Assembly: GCF_014201825.1 (NCBI RefSeq)
Contig: NZ_JACHFJ010000003.1
Coordinates: 248,001-312,000 of the forward strand
DNA: 64,000 nucleotides
Origin: Acidocella aromatica
GTDB taxonomy: Bacteria > Pseudomonadota > Alphaproteobacteria > Acetobacterales > Acetobacteraceae
Reading direction: 5' to 3'
Below, in pieces: positions 9,487 through 18,137 of this stretch (position 1 is the first letter of the stretch; each line of letters opens with the position of its first letter). A program made the position numbers and the translations under genes. The notes beneath the pieces were generated by a model. The model was not told the origin of the DNA, did no database searches, and worked only from the letters and a program-made list of their open reading frames with translations.

Positions 9487-9786
9487 TCAAGCGATTTGCT
9501 TGGCGGTGGTGATGGAAGGGGCTGCGCCGAGCAGCGGTCCGGCCTCGCTCAGGGCCTTTTGCAGATGCGGGGAGGCCATGTGCGCGTCCACCGCCGCTTG
9601 ATCCTTATAGGTTTCGTAGACATGGAACACGCCTGGAGTCTCCAGGGCCTCGTGCAGCGTGTACTGTAGCGTGCCGGGTTCGGCGCGGCTGGGCGCGACC
9701 AGCGCAGTGAGCACGGCGCGCAGGGCGTCGGTCTTGCCGGGGGCTGCGGTGAGCGTGGCGAAGACGCTAATGGCGGTGGATGACAT
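9487..9786 (-). CDS. Antibiotic biosynthesis monooxygenase (ABM) domain protein, putative quinol monooxygenase
   Basis: This 99-residue single-domain protein has the ABM ferredoxin-like fold pattern: N-terminal strand ISVFATLTAAPGKTDALRAVL, central EPGTLQYTLHEALETPGVFHVYETYKDQAAVDAHMASPHLQ and a short C-terminal strand. The spacing is typical of YgiN/LsrG-like quinol monooxygenases or small-molecule-degrading enzymes, which act as dimers. The true substrate is unknown. The gene is monocistronic, convergent with the sRNA terminator at 9482, and lies just downstream of the tmRNA gene on the same strand. Confidence 0.85.
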   Translation of the reverse strand: MSSTAISVFATLTAAPGKTDALRAVLTALVAPSRAEPGTLQYTLHEALETPGVFHVYETYKDQAAVDAHMASPHLQKALSEAGPLLGAAPSITTAKQIA

Positions 9787-9857
9787 CAGGAACTCCCCTT
9801 TTGGTTTATTGGCGGGGGGAGCCTATCCGGTGGATTCTGACCGGTGCAAGGAGAATG

Positions 9858-10117
9858 AAGTGGGGGGTTTCTGTTGCCCGGTACCCCCCGAACCGCGCTT
9901 AGCTGTTTTTAGGCAGCGACGGCGAATGCAACGTTGTTATCGTTCGCATTTAAAAATTAGCCCGATGACGGCGGTACAATGCCGGGCAAAAGATGGGTCT
10001 TTACCACGCATGTCGAGTCTGTTTCGCCCCCATGAATGGTGGAGGCGCCGGGTACTGCCCCCGGGTCCATAACGCTTATTCCACGCACCGTTTATCACCA
10101 TAGTCAGCAAGCTGACG
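9858..10117 (-). ncRNA. ssrA: tmRNA (ssrA), permuted two-piece alphaproteobacterial type
   Basis: On the minus strand the acceptor piece comes first. It has a T-arm-like GACCCGGGGGCAGTACCC and ends CGCCTCCACCA at 10037. After a 5-base spacer the coding piece begins at about 10031 with GGGGGCGAAACAGACTCGACA-type sequence, so GGGGGCG can pair with CGCCTCC as the acceptor stem. The tag frame runs 9947 to 9909 and encodes ANDNNVAFAVAA followed by TAA, ending in the degradation signal AVAA. Downstream, GGGGGG and CCCCCC runs fit a pseudoknot near 9862. A TATATT box at 10128-10123 suggests transcription starts near 10117. The RNA rescues stalled ribosomes with SmpB. Exact ends are approximate. Confidence 0.95.
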
Positions 10118-10175
10118 GAGCTAATATAGGCGAGGGACGCTGGCTGCGAAAGGGGGGCGGTGTTATTGAGCGGAT

Positions 10176-11081
10176 ATGACACTGACACCTGAGCAGACCG
10201 CCGAAATCGCCACCGCCCGCGCCCAGACGCACAGCACGCTGCGCCCCACCGTACCGGCGTTGGAGGAATTGCTGTTCACCGCTTTTCCCGTGCTCGACCA
10301 CGGTTTTATCCGCGTGGTGGACTATATGGGCGACGATTCCGCCGTGGTGCAGGCGGCGCGTGTCTCCTACGGGCGCGGCACGCGCAAGGCGCTGGAGGAT
10401 GCCGGGCTGATCCGCTACCTGATGCGCCATTACCACTCGACCCCGTTCGAGATGTGCGAGATCAAGTTCCATGTGAAGCTGCCGATCTTCGTGGCCCGCC
10501 AGTGGATCCGCCACCGCACTGCCAATGTGAACGAGTATTCGGCGCGCTATTCCATTCTGGACAAGGATTTCTACCTCCCCGCGCAGGAGAAGCTGGCCAA
10601 GCAGTCCACCGATAACCGGCAGGGGCGGGGCGAGGTGCTGGCCCCCGCCACCGCCGAGCGCGTGCTAAACTTGCTGCGCGAGGACGCGGAGGCGACCTAC
10701 GGCCATTATGAGGAGATGCTGGGCGACGATGTGGGGCTGGCCCGCGAGCTGGCGCGCATGAACCTGACGCTCAACACCTACACGCAGTGGTACTGGAAGA
10801 CGGATCTGCACAATCTCTTCCACTTCCTGCGCCTGCGCGCGGATAGCCACGCCCAGTACGAGATCCGCGTCTATGCGGAAGAGATGCTGAAGATCGTGGA
10901 GGCCTGGGTGCCGCTCTCCTTCGCCGCGTTCCGCGACTATCGGTTGGGAGCGGTGACCTTCTCGGCCAAGATGCTGGAGCTGGTGAAGCGGATGCTGACC
11001 GGCGAGGCGGTGACGCAGGAGGCGTCGGGCCTGTCCAAGCGCGAATGGACGGAGTTCATGTCCTCGCTGGGGCGGGAGTAA
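10176..11081 (+). CDS. thyX: ThyX, flavin-dependent thymidylate synthase
   Basis: ThyX makes dTMP from dUMP using methylene-tetrahydrofolate, FAD and NADPH. The 301-residue protein carries the ThyX signature as [14 protein letters not shown] (RHRxxxxNExSxR), preceded by [21 protein letters not shown], and the SYGRGT segment near residue 65. It is slightly longer than the shortest family members because of an N-terminal extension of about 40 residues. It is transcribed divergently from tmRNA, about 60 bases from the tmRNA start. No thyA is present in the window. Confidence 0.96.
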   Translation: MTLTPEQTAEIATARAQTHSTLRPTVPALEELLFTAFPVLDHGFIRVVDYMGDDSAVVQAARVSYGRGTRKALEDAGLIRYLMRHYHSTPFEMCEIKFHVKLPIFVARQWIRHRTANVNEYSARYSILDKDFYLPAQEKLAKQSTDNRQGRGEVLAPATAERVLNLLREDAEATYGHYEEMLGDDVGLARELARMNLTLNTYTQWYWKTDLHNLFHFLRLRADSHAQYEIRVYAEEMLKIVEAWVPLSFAAFRDYRLGAVTFSAKMLELVKRMLTGEAVTQEASGLSKREWTEFMSSLGRE

Positions 11082-11084
11082 ACC

Positions 11085-11603
11085 TCAGGCGGCCTCTTTC
11101 AGGTCCACCATAATTTCGTCCGCCAGTCGTTCCAGGCTGCGGCGGACTTCCTCTACCGCGACATGCGCGGGCACACTCACCTTGATCACGGCGCGGAACA
11201 TCTCCTCGCCGGTGAAGGGCGCGCTTTCGATCGAACTGCTCAGCTCCTCGATATTTACGCCGAGCTTGCGCAGGGTCTGGGTGACGTCGCGGACGATGCC
11301 GGGGCGGTCATGCCCCAGCACTTCCAGCGTCAGCGCCTCGTAATCCTGGGGTGGGGCTGCTTCGCTGCCCTCGGTGACGGTGACGCTCAGCCCGTCGGCC
11401 TGTAGCTCTGAAAGCGCGGCGATGAGGCCGGAGGCGGCATTGGCGGGCACGCGCACCAGCACGATGCCCGCGAACTGCCCGGCGAGCTGCGCCAGCCGGC
11501 TCTCCAGCCAGCTGCCGCCGCCCGCCGCGATCCTCTCGGAAATGGCATTCACCAAGCCGGGGCGGTCGGAACCGATGAAGGTCAGTACGAGTGATGTGGT
11601 CAT
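11085..11603 (-). CDS. Double ACT-domain protein, GcvR-like
   Basis: The 172 residues form two tandem ACT domains: residues about 1-80 (TFIGSDRPGLVNAISERIAAGGGSW) and about 90-170 (LEVLGHDRPGIVRDVTQTLRKLGVNIEEL). This matches the glycine cleavage system repressor GcvR and related small regulators, which bind amino acids rather than DNA. A glycine link is plausible because gcvTHP lies about 28 kb away under a glycine riboswitch, but no GcvA is visible and the assignment to GcvR proper is tentative. Its stop lies 3 bases from the convergent thyX stop. Confidence 0.8.
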   Translation of the reverse strand: MTTSLVLTFIGSDRPGLVNAISERIAAGGGSWLESRLAQLAGQFAGIVLVRVPANAASGLIAALSELQADGLSVTVTEGSEAAPPQDYEALTLEVLGHDRPGIVRDVTQTLRKLGVNIEELSSSIESAPFTGEEMFRAVIKVSVPAHVAVEEVRRSLERLADEIMVDLKEAA

Positions 11604-11636
11604 GGTCTCGTTCTCCGCGCCGGTCTGGGCTGGGGG

Positions 11637-12422
11637 TTAGCGGTTATCCCGCTGCTGGCCGAAGAGCTGCAGCAGGAACAGGAACAGGTTGATGAAGTTC
11701 AGGTACAGGGTCAGCGCGTCGTACACGCTGCGCTTGCCGGCCATCTCCACGCCATAGGCGCTGCCGTACTGGATGTAGTCGGCCTTGATGCGCTGGGTGT
11801 CGTAGGCGATGAGGCCGACGAACACGAGCACGCCGATGACCGAGATGACAAACGCCATCGCCGCCGAGTGCAGGAAGATGTTCACGATGGAGGCGATGAT
11901 GATGCCGAACAGGCCCATCATGAAAAAGCTGCCCCAGCTCGTGAGATCCTTGCCGGTGGTGTAGCCGTACAGGCTCATGGCGGCGAAGGTACCAGCGGTG
12001 ATGAAGAAGACCTCGGCAATGGAGGTCGAGGTATAGACCATGAAAATGGTGTTCAGGCTGGCGCCCATGGTGCCGCAGAACACCCAGAACAGCGCCTGCG
12101 CCGCTTGGGTGGAGAGCTTGTTCACCCCGAAGCTGAGCACCATGACGAAGGCAAGCGGGGCGAAGACGGCGATCCAGGAGAGGATGGTCGGCACCTCGAC
12201 CGTGTAGCCCTGGGCGTTTTGCGCCGTGGTGTAGAACAGCGCGTGCAGGGCGGGGATGGCGAAGATGGCGTAGGCAACCAGGCCAGTCAGCACCAGGCCG
12301 GAAGCCATCCAGTTATATACGCGCAGCATATAGGCGCGCAGGCCGGCATCGAGCGCCGCGCTGCCATAGGCGGAAAAGCCGGTCTGCGCCGTGCGGTAGG
12401 AATTATTGGGGTTCAATGCCAT
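11637..12422 (-). CDS. Bax inhibitor-1/YccA family membrane protein
   Basis: A 261-residue protein with seven predicted membrane helices matches the BI-1/YccA (TMBIM) family. Signature segments are YNWMASGLVLTGLVAYAIF, the middle VYTSTSIAEVFFITAGTFAAMSLYGYTT and the C-terminal VFVGLIAYDTQRIK, whose aspartate belongs to the pH-sensing di-aspartyl site of the family. Bacterial members are calcium-leak channels or FtsH modulators in the inner membrane. The C-terminus is NLFLFLLQLFGQQRDNR. It sits between the ACT protein and rne on the same strand but separated by 118 bases and a hairpin from rne. Confidence 0.92.
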   Translation of the reverse strand: MALNPNNSYRTAQTGFSAYGSAALDAGLRAYMLRVYNWMASGLVLTGLVAYAIFAIPALHALFYTTAQNAQGYTVEVPTILSWIAVFAPLAFVMVLSFGVNKLSTQAAQALFWVFCGTMGASLNTIFMVYTSTSIAEVFFITAGTFAAMSLYGYTTGKDLTSWGSFFMMGLFGIIIASIVNIFLHSAAMAFVISVIGVLVFVGLIAYDTQRIKADYIQYGSAYGVEMAGKRSVYDALTLYLNFINLFLFLLQLFGQQRDNR

Positions 12423-12497
12423 GGAAGAAATCGCTCCTTGAATGGGCCTTGCGGCCTCAAGGTCATACTTCTTCCGTTTCGTCTGGTTTTCAAGTGA

Positions 12498-12521
12498 ATT
12501 GGCGGCATTCCTGCCGCCAAT
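12498..12521 (-). terminator. Stem-loop after rne, weak terminator
   Basis: ATTGGCGGC (12498-12506) pairs perfectly with GCCGCCAAT (12513-12521). It lies 20 bases past the rne stop on the minus strand. The following bases are only modestly T-rich, so it may act as a 3'-end stabiliser as much as a terminator. Confidence 0.5.
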
Positions 12522-12540
12522 CCCGTTACAAATGGTAAGC

Positions 12541-15324
12541 TTAGCGGCGCCACCAGCCGGTTTTCTTCGCCGCCGGCGCGGCCTCGCTGCCCACGATGAT
12601 AGGCTTCACCGCCGGTTCCGGGGCAGTTTCAGCTTCAGCGGGTTCGGCCAGGACGGGCGCGGGGGCTTCAACCACCGGTTCCGCCGTACGCTGCGCGTCC
12701 TCAGCCACGGGGCTCGGCGCCTCTTCCACGGCTGTCACCACGGCCGGTTCTTCGGTCAGCAGCGGCTGCGTGGCTTCGGCGGCCTCGCGGGCGGCACGGC
12801 GGGCTTCCGCCTCGGCGCGTTCGGCGGCCTCGAAGATGTCCGCGATGTCGGCATAGACCGGCGCGGGAGCGGCTTCCTCGATCGTGGCCTCACCCTCGCC
12901 GGTGCGGCGGCGGCGGCCGCCTCGGCTGCGGCGGCGCTTGGGCGCGGGCTCTTCCTCGGTCGCGGGGGCTTCCTCGGTCACCAGGACGGGGGCTTCAGGC
13001 TCCTCCTGCGGCGCGCCAAGGGCGGCTTCCAGCACCAGATCCAGTTCCGTGGGCTGGTCCTCGGCCACCGGCGCTGCTTCCGGCGCAGCCTCGGTCACCG
13101 GGGCTGCGGCTTCCTCCTCGGCGCCAGCTTCTTCCAGCGTGCCACGGTCCTCGCGGCGCTTGCCGCGGCGGCGGCGGCGGCGCTTGCGGTCGCCGTTCTC
13201 GCCCTTCTCGGCGGACTTGGTCTCGTCGGCCTCGGTCTCGGCTTCGGTCTCTTCCTCCTCGGCGATCTCCTCCACCGGGGCGGCGATTTGGCGCTCGGGG
13301 CGCACCGGGGCCGGGGCGGGGGGCTGGGCCGTCTGCGGCTTCAGCCGGTCGATGCGGAAATTCGAGCCGGTCAGAGTGGAATCCGGCGTGAAGATCACGC
13401 GCATCGAGTAGCGTTCCTCGATGACCGTGAGGCGCTCGCGCTTGTGGTTGAAGAGGTAGAAGGCGATCTCCGGCGGCAGGGTAACGGAGATTTCGGCGGC
13501 GCGGAACTTGGCGCCCTCATCCTCGATGGCGCGCAGGATATGCAGTGCCGCACTCTCGGGGCTGCGCACATGGCCCATGCCGGCGCAATGCGGGCAGGTG
13601 ACCAGCGAGGCCTCGGTGAGCGAGGGGCGCAGGCGCTGGCGGGACATTTCCATCAGGCCGAAATGGCTGATGCTGCCCACCTGGATGCGCGCGCGGTCGT
13701 GCTTCAGCGCGTCCTTGAGCTTGCGCTCGACGGCCGAATTATTCTTGCGGGACTCCATGTCGATGAAGTCGATCACGATCAGCCCGGCGAGGTCGCGCAT
13801 GCGCAGCTGCTTGGCCACCTCCTCGGCGGCCTCCAGGTTGGTGCGCAGGGCTGTGTCCTCGATGCTGCGTTCGCGCGTGGAGCGACCGGAGTTCACGTCG
13901 ATGGCGACCAGCGCTTCCGTCTGGTTGATGACGATGTAGCCGCCCGAGCGGAGCTGCACGATCGGGTTCAGCATGGCATCCAGCTGCGCCTCGACCTGGG
14001 ACTTGGCGAAGAGCGGCTGGCCTTCCGTCCAGAGCTGCACCTTGCGGGCGTGGCTCGGCATCAGCATGCGCATGAAGTCGCGCGCCGCGCGGAAGCCTTC
14101 CTCGCCGTCCACCAGGATGTCCTCGACATCGCGGGTGTAAACGTCGCGGATGGCGCGCTTGATGAGGTTCGCTTCCTCGTAGATCAGCGCCGGGGCGGTG
14201 GATTCCATCGTCTTGTCGCGGATGTCATCCCACAGGCGCAGCAGGTATTCGCAGTCGCGCTTGATTTCGGGCTTCGGGCGGTTGGCGCCTGCCGTGCGCA
14301 CGATAAGCCCCATGCCCTGCGGCACGTCCAGTTCGGACATCGCCTCCTTCAGGCGGCGGCGGTCGGCCTGCGAGGTAATCTTGCGCGAGACGCCGCCACC
14401 CGTGGGGGAGTTGGGCATCAGCACCGAGAAGCGCCCGGCGAGCGAGAGATAGGTGGTGAGGGCAGCACCCTTATTGCCGCGCTCCTCCTTGACCACCTGC
14501 ACCAGCATGATCTGGCGGCGGTGGATCACGTCCTGGATCTTGTAGTTGCGCAGGAAGCGCTGGCGCATGCGGCGCTCGCGGGCTTCCGCCGCGTCGTCGC
14601 CGTCACCGCCGATCTGCTCGGGGGTGGAGGCCTCGGCGCCAGTTTCGGTCTCGATGGTCTCCACGGTGTCAGTGGTCTCGACCGTCTCCACAACGGCCTC
14701 CGGCGCACCGCCCTCGGCGGCTTCCGCGTACTCGGCCTCGGTCTGCGCGGCCTCGGTGGGGGCTGCCTCGATCGGGGTGTTTTCCTCCGGCAGGGTTTCC
14801 ACGCTGGCTGGGGCTTCCGCGTCCGGGGCGATGTCTTCCGCCGTGGCGGGTTCGTTCAGCGCCTCGGCGATGCCGGTGGGCTCCTCCAGCAACTCGCCAT
14901 GCGGCTCGGCGTCCTCGGGCGGCGGGGCGGCGACGATCTCGATCGGCTTGATTTCAAGCGCCTGGGCGGTTTCGGCGGGCAGGGTGGCGGCGGGCGCCGC
15001 TTCCTCGGCCTCTTCCTCGGCGACGCGGGCGGCTTCTTCCTCGGCCTGCATGGCGAGCAGCTTCTCGCGGTCGGCGATGGGGATCTGGTAATAATCCGGG
15101 TGGATCTCGCCAAAGGCGAGGAAGCCATGGCGGTTGCCGCCATATTCAACAAAGGCAGCCTGCAGGCTGGGTTCGACCCGGATCACCTTGGCGAGGTAGA
15201 TATTGCCTTTTATCTGCTTGCGGCCGACGGTCTCGACGTCGAAATCTTCAAGCCGGTTACCGTCCAGAACCACCACGCGGGTTTCTTCCGCGTGGCTGGC
15301 GTCGATTAACATTCTTTTCGTCAT
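12541..15324 (-). CDS. rne: Ribonuclease E/G family endoribonuclease
   Basis: This 927-residue endoribonuclease handles mRNA decay and rRNA/tRNA processing. The S1 RNA-binding domain is split: its first part ends around FLAFGEIHPDYY and resumes at YKIQDVIHRRQ after an acidic, Ala/Glu-rich insertion of about 150 residues (about 95-245). The catalytic part has AIDVNSGRST and IVIDFIDMES, supplying the two metal-binding aspartates, and the zinc-link CPHC. The C-terminal ~300 residues are low-complexity with arginine-rich clusters (KRRRRRRGK, RRSRGGRRRR), as in degradosome scaffolds. A leader of about 300 bases precedes the gene. Confidence 0.96.
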   Translation of the reverse strand: MTKRMLIDASHAEETRVVVLDGNRLEDFDVETVGRKQIKGNIYLAKVIRVEPSLQAAFVEYGGNRHGFLAFGEIHPDYYQIPIADREKLLAMQAEEEAARVAEEEAEEAAPAATLPAETAQALEIKPIEIVAAPPPEDAEPHGELLEEPTGIAEALNEPATAEDIAPDAEAPASVETLPEENTPIEAAPTEAAQTEAEYAEAAEGGAPEAVVETVETTDTVETIETETGAEASTPEQIGGDGDDAAEARERRMRQRFLRNYKIQDVIHRRQIMLVQVVKEERGNKGAALTTYLSLAGRFSVLMPNSPTGGGVSRKITSQADRRRLKEAMSELDVPQGMGLIVRTAGANRPKPEIKRDCEYLLRLWDDIRDKTMESTAPALIYEEANLIKRAIRDVYTRDVEDILVDGEEGFRAARDFMRMLMPSHARKVQLWTEGQPLFAKSQVEAQLDAMLNPIVQLRSGGYIVINQTEALVAIDVNSGRSTRERSIEDTALRTNLEAAEEVAKQLRMRDLAGLIVIDFIDMESRKNNSAVERKLKDALKHDRARIQVGSISHFGLMEMSRQRLRPSLTEASLVTCPHCAGMGHVRSPESAALHILRAIEDEGAKFRAAEISVTLPPEIAFYLFNHKRERLTVIEERYSMRVIFTPDSTLTGSNFRIDRLKPQTAQPPAPAPVRPERQIAAPVEEIAEEEETEAETEADETKSAEKGENGDRKRRRRRRGKRREDRGTLEEAGAEEEAAAPVTEAAPEAAPVAEDQPTELDLVLEAALGAPQEEPEAPVLVTEEAPATEEEPAPKRRRSRGGRRRRTGEGEATIEEAAPAPVYADIADIFEAAERAEAEARRAAREAAEATQPLLTEEPAVVTAVEEAPSPVAEDAQRTAEPVVEAPAPVLAEPAEAETAPEPAVKPIIVGSEAAPAAKKTGWWRR

Positions 15325-15654
15325 AGAAGCTCCGGTGCGCGCGGCAATCGCCGGCCCGAGCAGAAAGGCTCAGAGCCGACAGGGCGCGATATGAGGGTAG
15401 AAATGGGGATGCAGACCAGAACCGCGCCTTTTCCGAGCAGAAAATAGAAACTTCGGTAGGCAGAGCGGTCATCGGTCCTTGAACTCGCCGGGGCGGTGCG
15501 CCACGGCCATGGGTATTTTTTTGTCGAAGCCTCCGGAGCGCGGAACCGGCCGCGTAAGGCCAGTCTCCACCCAGGCCCGGAAGCCTGTCATTGTAGATGA
15601 CCGAAAACCCCTTGTCCCGCAAGGGGGTTGTTCAGCCGGAGGTTTATCAGCAAC
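15325..15654 (-). promoter_or_regulatory. Long rne leader / intergenic region with stem-loop
   Basis: This 330-base gap lies between divergent rne and the glycosyltransferase gene and contains no convincing gene. On the minus strand CCCCTTG (15626-15620) and CAAGGGG (15614-15608) form a 7-bp stem followed by TTTT, a short terminator-like element inside or before the rne leader. RNase E commonly controls its own mRNA through its 5' leader, so attenuation or a cleavage site is possible. On the plus strand GGAGG at 15638 is the likely ribosome-binding site of the glycosyltransferase. Confidence 0.45.
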
Positions 15655-17007
15655 ATGGCCAGGCTAAACCGGACCGGAGCGCTTGTGAGTAAGATCGGCT
15701 GCGTCGCCATTGTAAAGAATGAGGAACGCCATATCGCGGAATGGCTCGCCTGGCAGTTCCTCGTCGGGTTTGATTGTGTTTTCCTCTTTAATAACGAGTC
15801 CACGGACCAGACCAAGGCCATCGCCGAGGGGTTCGCGCCCCGCTACGACGTGCGGGTGCTGGATTGGCCCACCCAGGAGGGGGGGACGCAGGAGCGGGCG
15901 TACATGCGCGCGGTTGAACTGCTGCGGGACGAATTTGAATGGCTGGCCTTTTTCGATGCCGATGAATTCCTGGTTTTGGATGAGGGGCTCAATCTCAAGG
16001 CTATTCTACGGCAGCGGCAGGAAGCCGCCATTGGTATTCAATGGGCATTGTTCGGCTCGTCCGGCCATCTGGAATACCCGAAGGAACTGGTTGTCGAGGC
16101 TTTCACCCGCCGTGCTCCAGCCTCCTTTGCGCCGAATGCGCATATCAAGAGTATTGTCCGCCCCCGGGCGGTGAAGCGGGCATTCAATCCGCATGCCTTT
16201 GAAATCGAAGGTGAATGTGTGGATTTTAAGGGAAGGCCTCTGGCGTTTCAGCTGCCCGGCGTTCTAGCTGAGGGGCGGGATTACGATGGTGTGAAACTGC
16301 ACCATTACTTCACCCGCTCCTGGGCGCACTGGCAGGCCAGGGCGGAACGCGGAACTTTCGGCGCAAAGCGGACGGAGCAGGAATTCCGCGACTATGATCG
16401 CAACGAAGTTCTTGACGATGCCGCGGCGCGGCATGCCCCCGAGATTAAACGGATGTTGGAGGCATTCCAGGGGGGCTGGGTTGCGCCGAGTAAGACCGTG
16501 GCCGTGGTGTTGGTGGTCAAGGATGAGGCGAGCGACATCCTGGCATGGCTCGCTTGGTACCGGCTGCTCGGGTTCGATGCCGCCATCGTCTATGATGACG
16601 ATTCCACCGATGGCACTTGGGAGCTAGTGCAGGAGGCGGCGCAGCATTGGGATATCCGCCTCAGCCGTACAATAGGGGATAGAAATATCTGCTACCAGGA
16701 GCGGCAACAGGCTTCCTACTGCCAGGCTCTCTCTACCTACAAGAACGAGTTTGCTTGGCTCGCCTTCTTCGATGCGGACGAGTTCCTGCAACTGCGCCAG
16801 GATAAGAGCGTGGGGGCGTTTTTGGCCCGCTTTCCCAATGCCAATGAGGTGGCGGTGAACTGGTGTAATTATGGTAGTTCTGGCCATATGCTGAAGCCGA
16901 AAGCCCCGCCGCCGTTGGCCTATACATGGCATGGCGGCGCTCGGATGGAGGTGAATAAGCATGTGAAATGCTTTGTTCGCCCCGGTAAGGTGGGCCTAAT
17001 TGGCTGA
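15655..17007 (+). CDS. Tandem GT92-like glycosyltransferase, 5' part of a frameshifted gene
   Basis: Two homologous glycosyltransferase modules are seen, each opening with a Lys-Asn/Asp-Glu motif (CVAIVKNEERHIAEWLAW; VVLVVKDEASDILAWLAWY) and carrying WLAFFDADEF, the metal-binding D-x-D site. Each ends with a K-x(2)-VRP segment (HIKSIVRP; HVKCFVRP). This is the GT92/DUF23-like pattern for extracellular sugars. The second module stops early at TGA 17005 after a GGG at 16992-16994. Adding one G gives GPNWLTVHCFDV and reads straight on into the 17010-18026 frame, which supplies the rest of the module. Start chosen at ATG 15655; a GTG at 15688 is also possible. Confidence 0.8.
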   Translation: MARLNRTGALVSKIGCVAIVKNEERHIAEWLAWQFLVGFDCVFLFNNESTDQTKAIAEGFAPRYDVRVLDWPTQEGGTQERAYMRAVELLRDEFEWLAFFDADEFLVLDEGLNLKAILRQRQEAAIGIQWALFGSSGHLEYPKELVVEAFTRRAPASFAPNAHIKSIVRPRAVKRAFNPHAFEIEGECVDFKGRPLAFQLPGVLAEGRDYDGVKLHHYFTRSWAHWQARAERGTFGAKRTEQEFRDYDRNEVLDDAAARHAPEIKRMLEAFQGGWVAPSKTVAVVLVVKDEASDILAWLAWYRLLGFDAAIVYDDDSTDGTWELVQEAAQHWDIRLSRTIGDRNICYQERQQASYCQALSTYKNEFAWLAFFDADEFLQLRQDKSVGAFLARFPNANEVAVNWCNYGSSGHMLKPKAPPPLAYTWHGGARMEVNKHVKCFVRPGKVGLIG

Positions 17008-17009
17008 CG

Positions 17010-18026
17010 GTGCATTGCTTCGACGTTGCACCGGAAAGCGCCGTGCAAGCTAGTGGCGAGCCTGTGGTATGGAGCGAGACGCCGGGAATCGTCGCCGGGA
17101 CGCCAGACTGGTCCGTAGCCAAAATCATGCACTACCAATGCCGCAGCATGGAGCATTTCATCGAGCGGCTGAAGAAGCGACCGCAATTCCAGGAGGTGCC
17201 GAACCTTTGGGCCGCCTATGACGTGCGCGACGAGGAGGATACCGCACCCCAGGCGCTGGCGGGGCCGCTGCTCGCTGGGATCGAGGCGCTGCGCGCGCCG
17301 CGGTTCGTGCCCAACGCCGTGCCGCCGGAGAACAGGCTGATCTTCGACATTGGGATGGCCGAGGGCGATGACACGGCACTGTATCTGGCGAAGGGGTTCC
17401 GTGTGGTGGGGCTGGAGCCCTCGGCCAAGACCTATTACGGGCTGTGCGAGCGCTTTGTCGCCGAGATCAAGGCTGGGCGGCTGACCGTGCTGAACTATGC
17501 CGCCGGGCGCGAGACCGGGCAGATCCTAGAATTCTTCCATAACGACAAGCATCCGCGCCTTTCCGGCTTTTCCGCTGGCCGGCCGGAATTCGCCAGCGGC
17601 TATACCAGCTACCATGTCGTCACCATCGGCTGGGCGGAGCTGGTGGCCCAATATGGCGTGCCGCATTACGCCAAGATCGACATCGAGGGCGCCGAGGTGG
17701 CGTTCCTGGCGGGCGCGGAAGGGGCGGCGCTGCCTGCTTATATCTCGGTGGAATGCCATGATCTCGGCCCCGCCGAGGCGTTGCACAAGCTCGGCTACCG
17801 GCGTTTCCAGCTCTCCGACCAGAACCCGCCCGGTGGCTATGCCTGGCCCGATCCGGCGCGCGAGGGGCGTAAGGCGGAGGGGGTGGATGTGAACCATACC
17901 TCCGGGCCATTCGGCGCGGAGCTGCCGCCGGACTGGCTGGATTTCGAGATGTTCCGTACCGCCTGGCGCGCAGCCAAGGCGCAGGGTAAGCCGACATGGT
18001 ATGACTGCCACGCCGCGCTGGTGTGA
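17010..18026 (+). CDS. End of glycosyltransferase module plus FkbM-family methyltransferase, 3' part of a frameshifted gene
   Basis: The first ~85 residues (VHCFDVAPES to MEHFIERLKKR) complete the second glycosyltransferase module, matching the same stretch of the first (KLHHYFTRSWAHWQARAERG). Residues from about 110 onward form an FkbM-type S-adenosylmethionine methyltransferase: LIFDIGMAEGDDTALYLAKGFRVVGLEPS (SAM site), YAKIDIEGAEVAFLAG and ISVECHDLG. The natural gene therefore probably encodes GT-GT-FkbM, about 790 residues, making and O-methylating a surface glycan. The GTG at 17010 is only the first in-frame start after the shift. A GTGGGGC/GCCCCAC hairpin lies at 18031-18049. Confidence 0.8.
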   Translation: MHCFDVAPESAVQASGEPVVWSETPGIVAGTPDWSVAKIMHYQCRSMEHFIERLKKRPQFQEVPNLWAAYDVRDEEDTAPQALAGPLLAGIEALRAPRFVPNAVPPENRLIFDIGMAEGDDTALYLAKGFRVVGLEPSAKTYYGLCERFVAEIKAGRLTVLNYAAGRETGQILEFFHNDKHPRLSGFSAGRPEFASGYTSYHVVTIGWAELVAQYGVPHYAKIDIEGAEVAFLAGAEGAALPAYISVECHDLGPAEALHKLGYRRFQLSDQNPPGGYAWPDPAREGRKAEGVDVNHTSGPFGAELPPDWLDFEMFRTAWRAAKAQGKPTWYDCHAALV

Positions 18027-18137
18027 GGTGGTGGGGCATTTAGCCCCACCGTGAAAAACTCTTGTGCGGCCTGGGGCGCTTGTGCAGCGCCGATGCTATG
18101 CTGCATCACGCAGGCAAAACGACGAGGAGTTTGAAAC

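Noticed and set aside
9937-10188. Open frames across the tmRNA locus
   Set aside because: They cross the acceptor and coding pieces of ssrA and have no ribosome-binding sites or family similarity.
12442-15309. A 955-codon open frame on the plus strand opposite rne
   Set aside because: Its translation is rich in Gly/Arg/His/Leu repeats and mirrors the codon bias of rne. It has no family motifs and is a shadow of a GC-rich gene.
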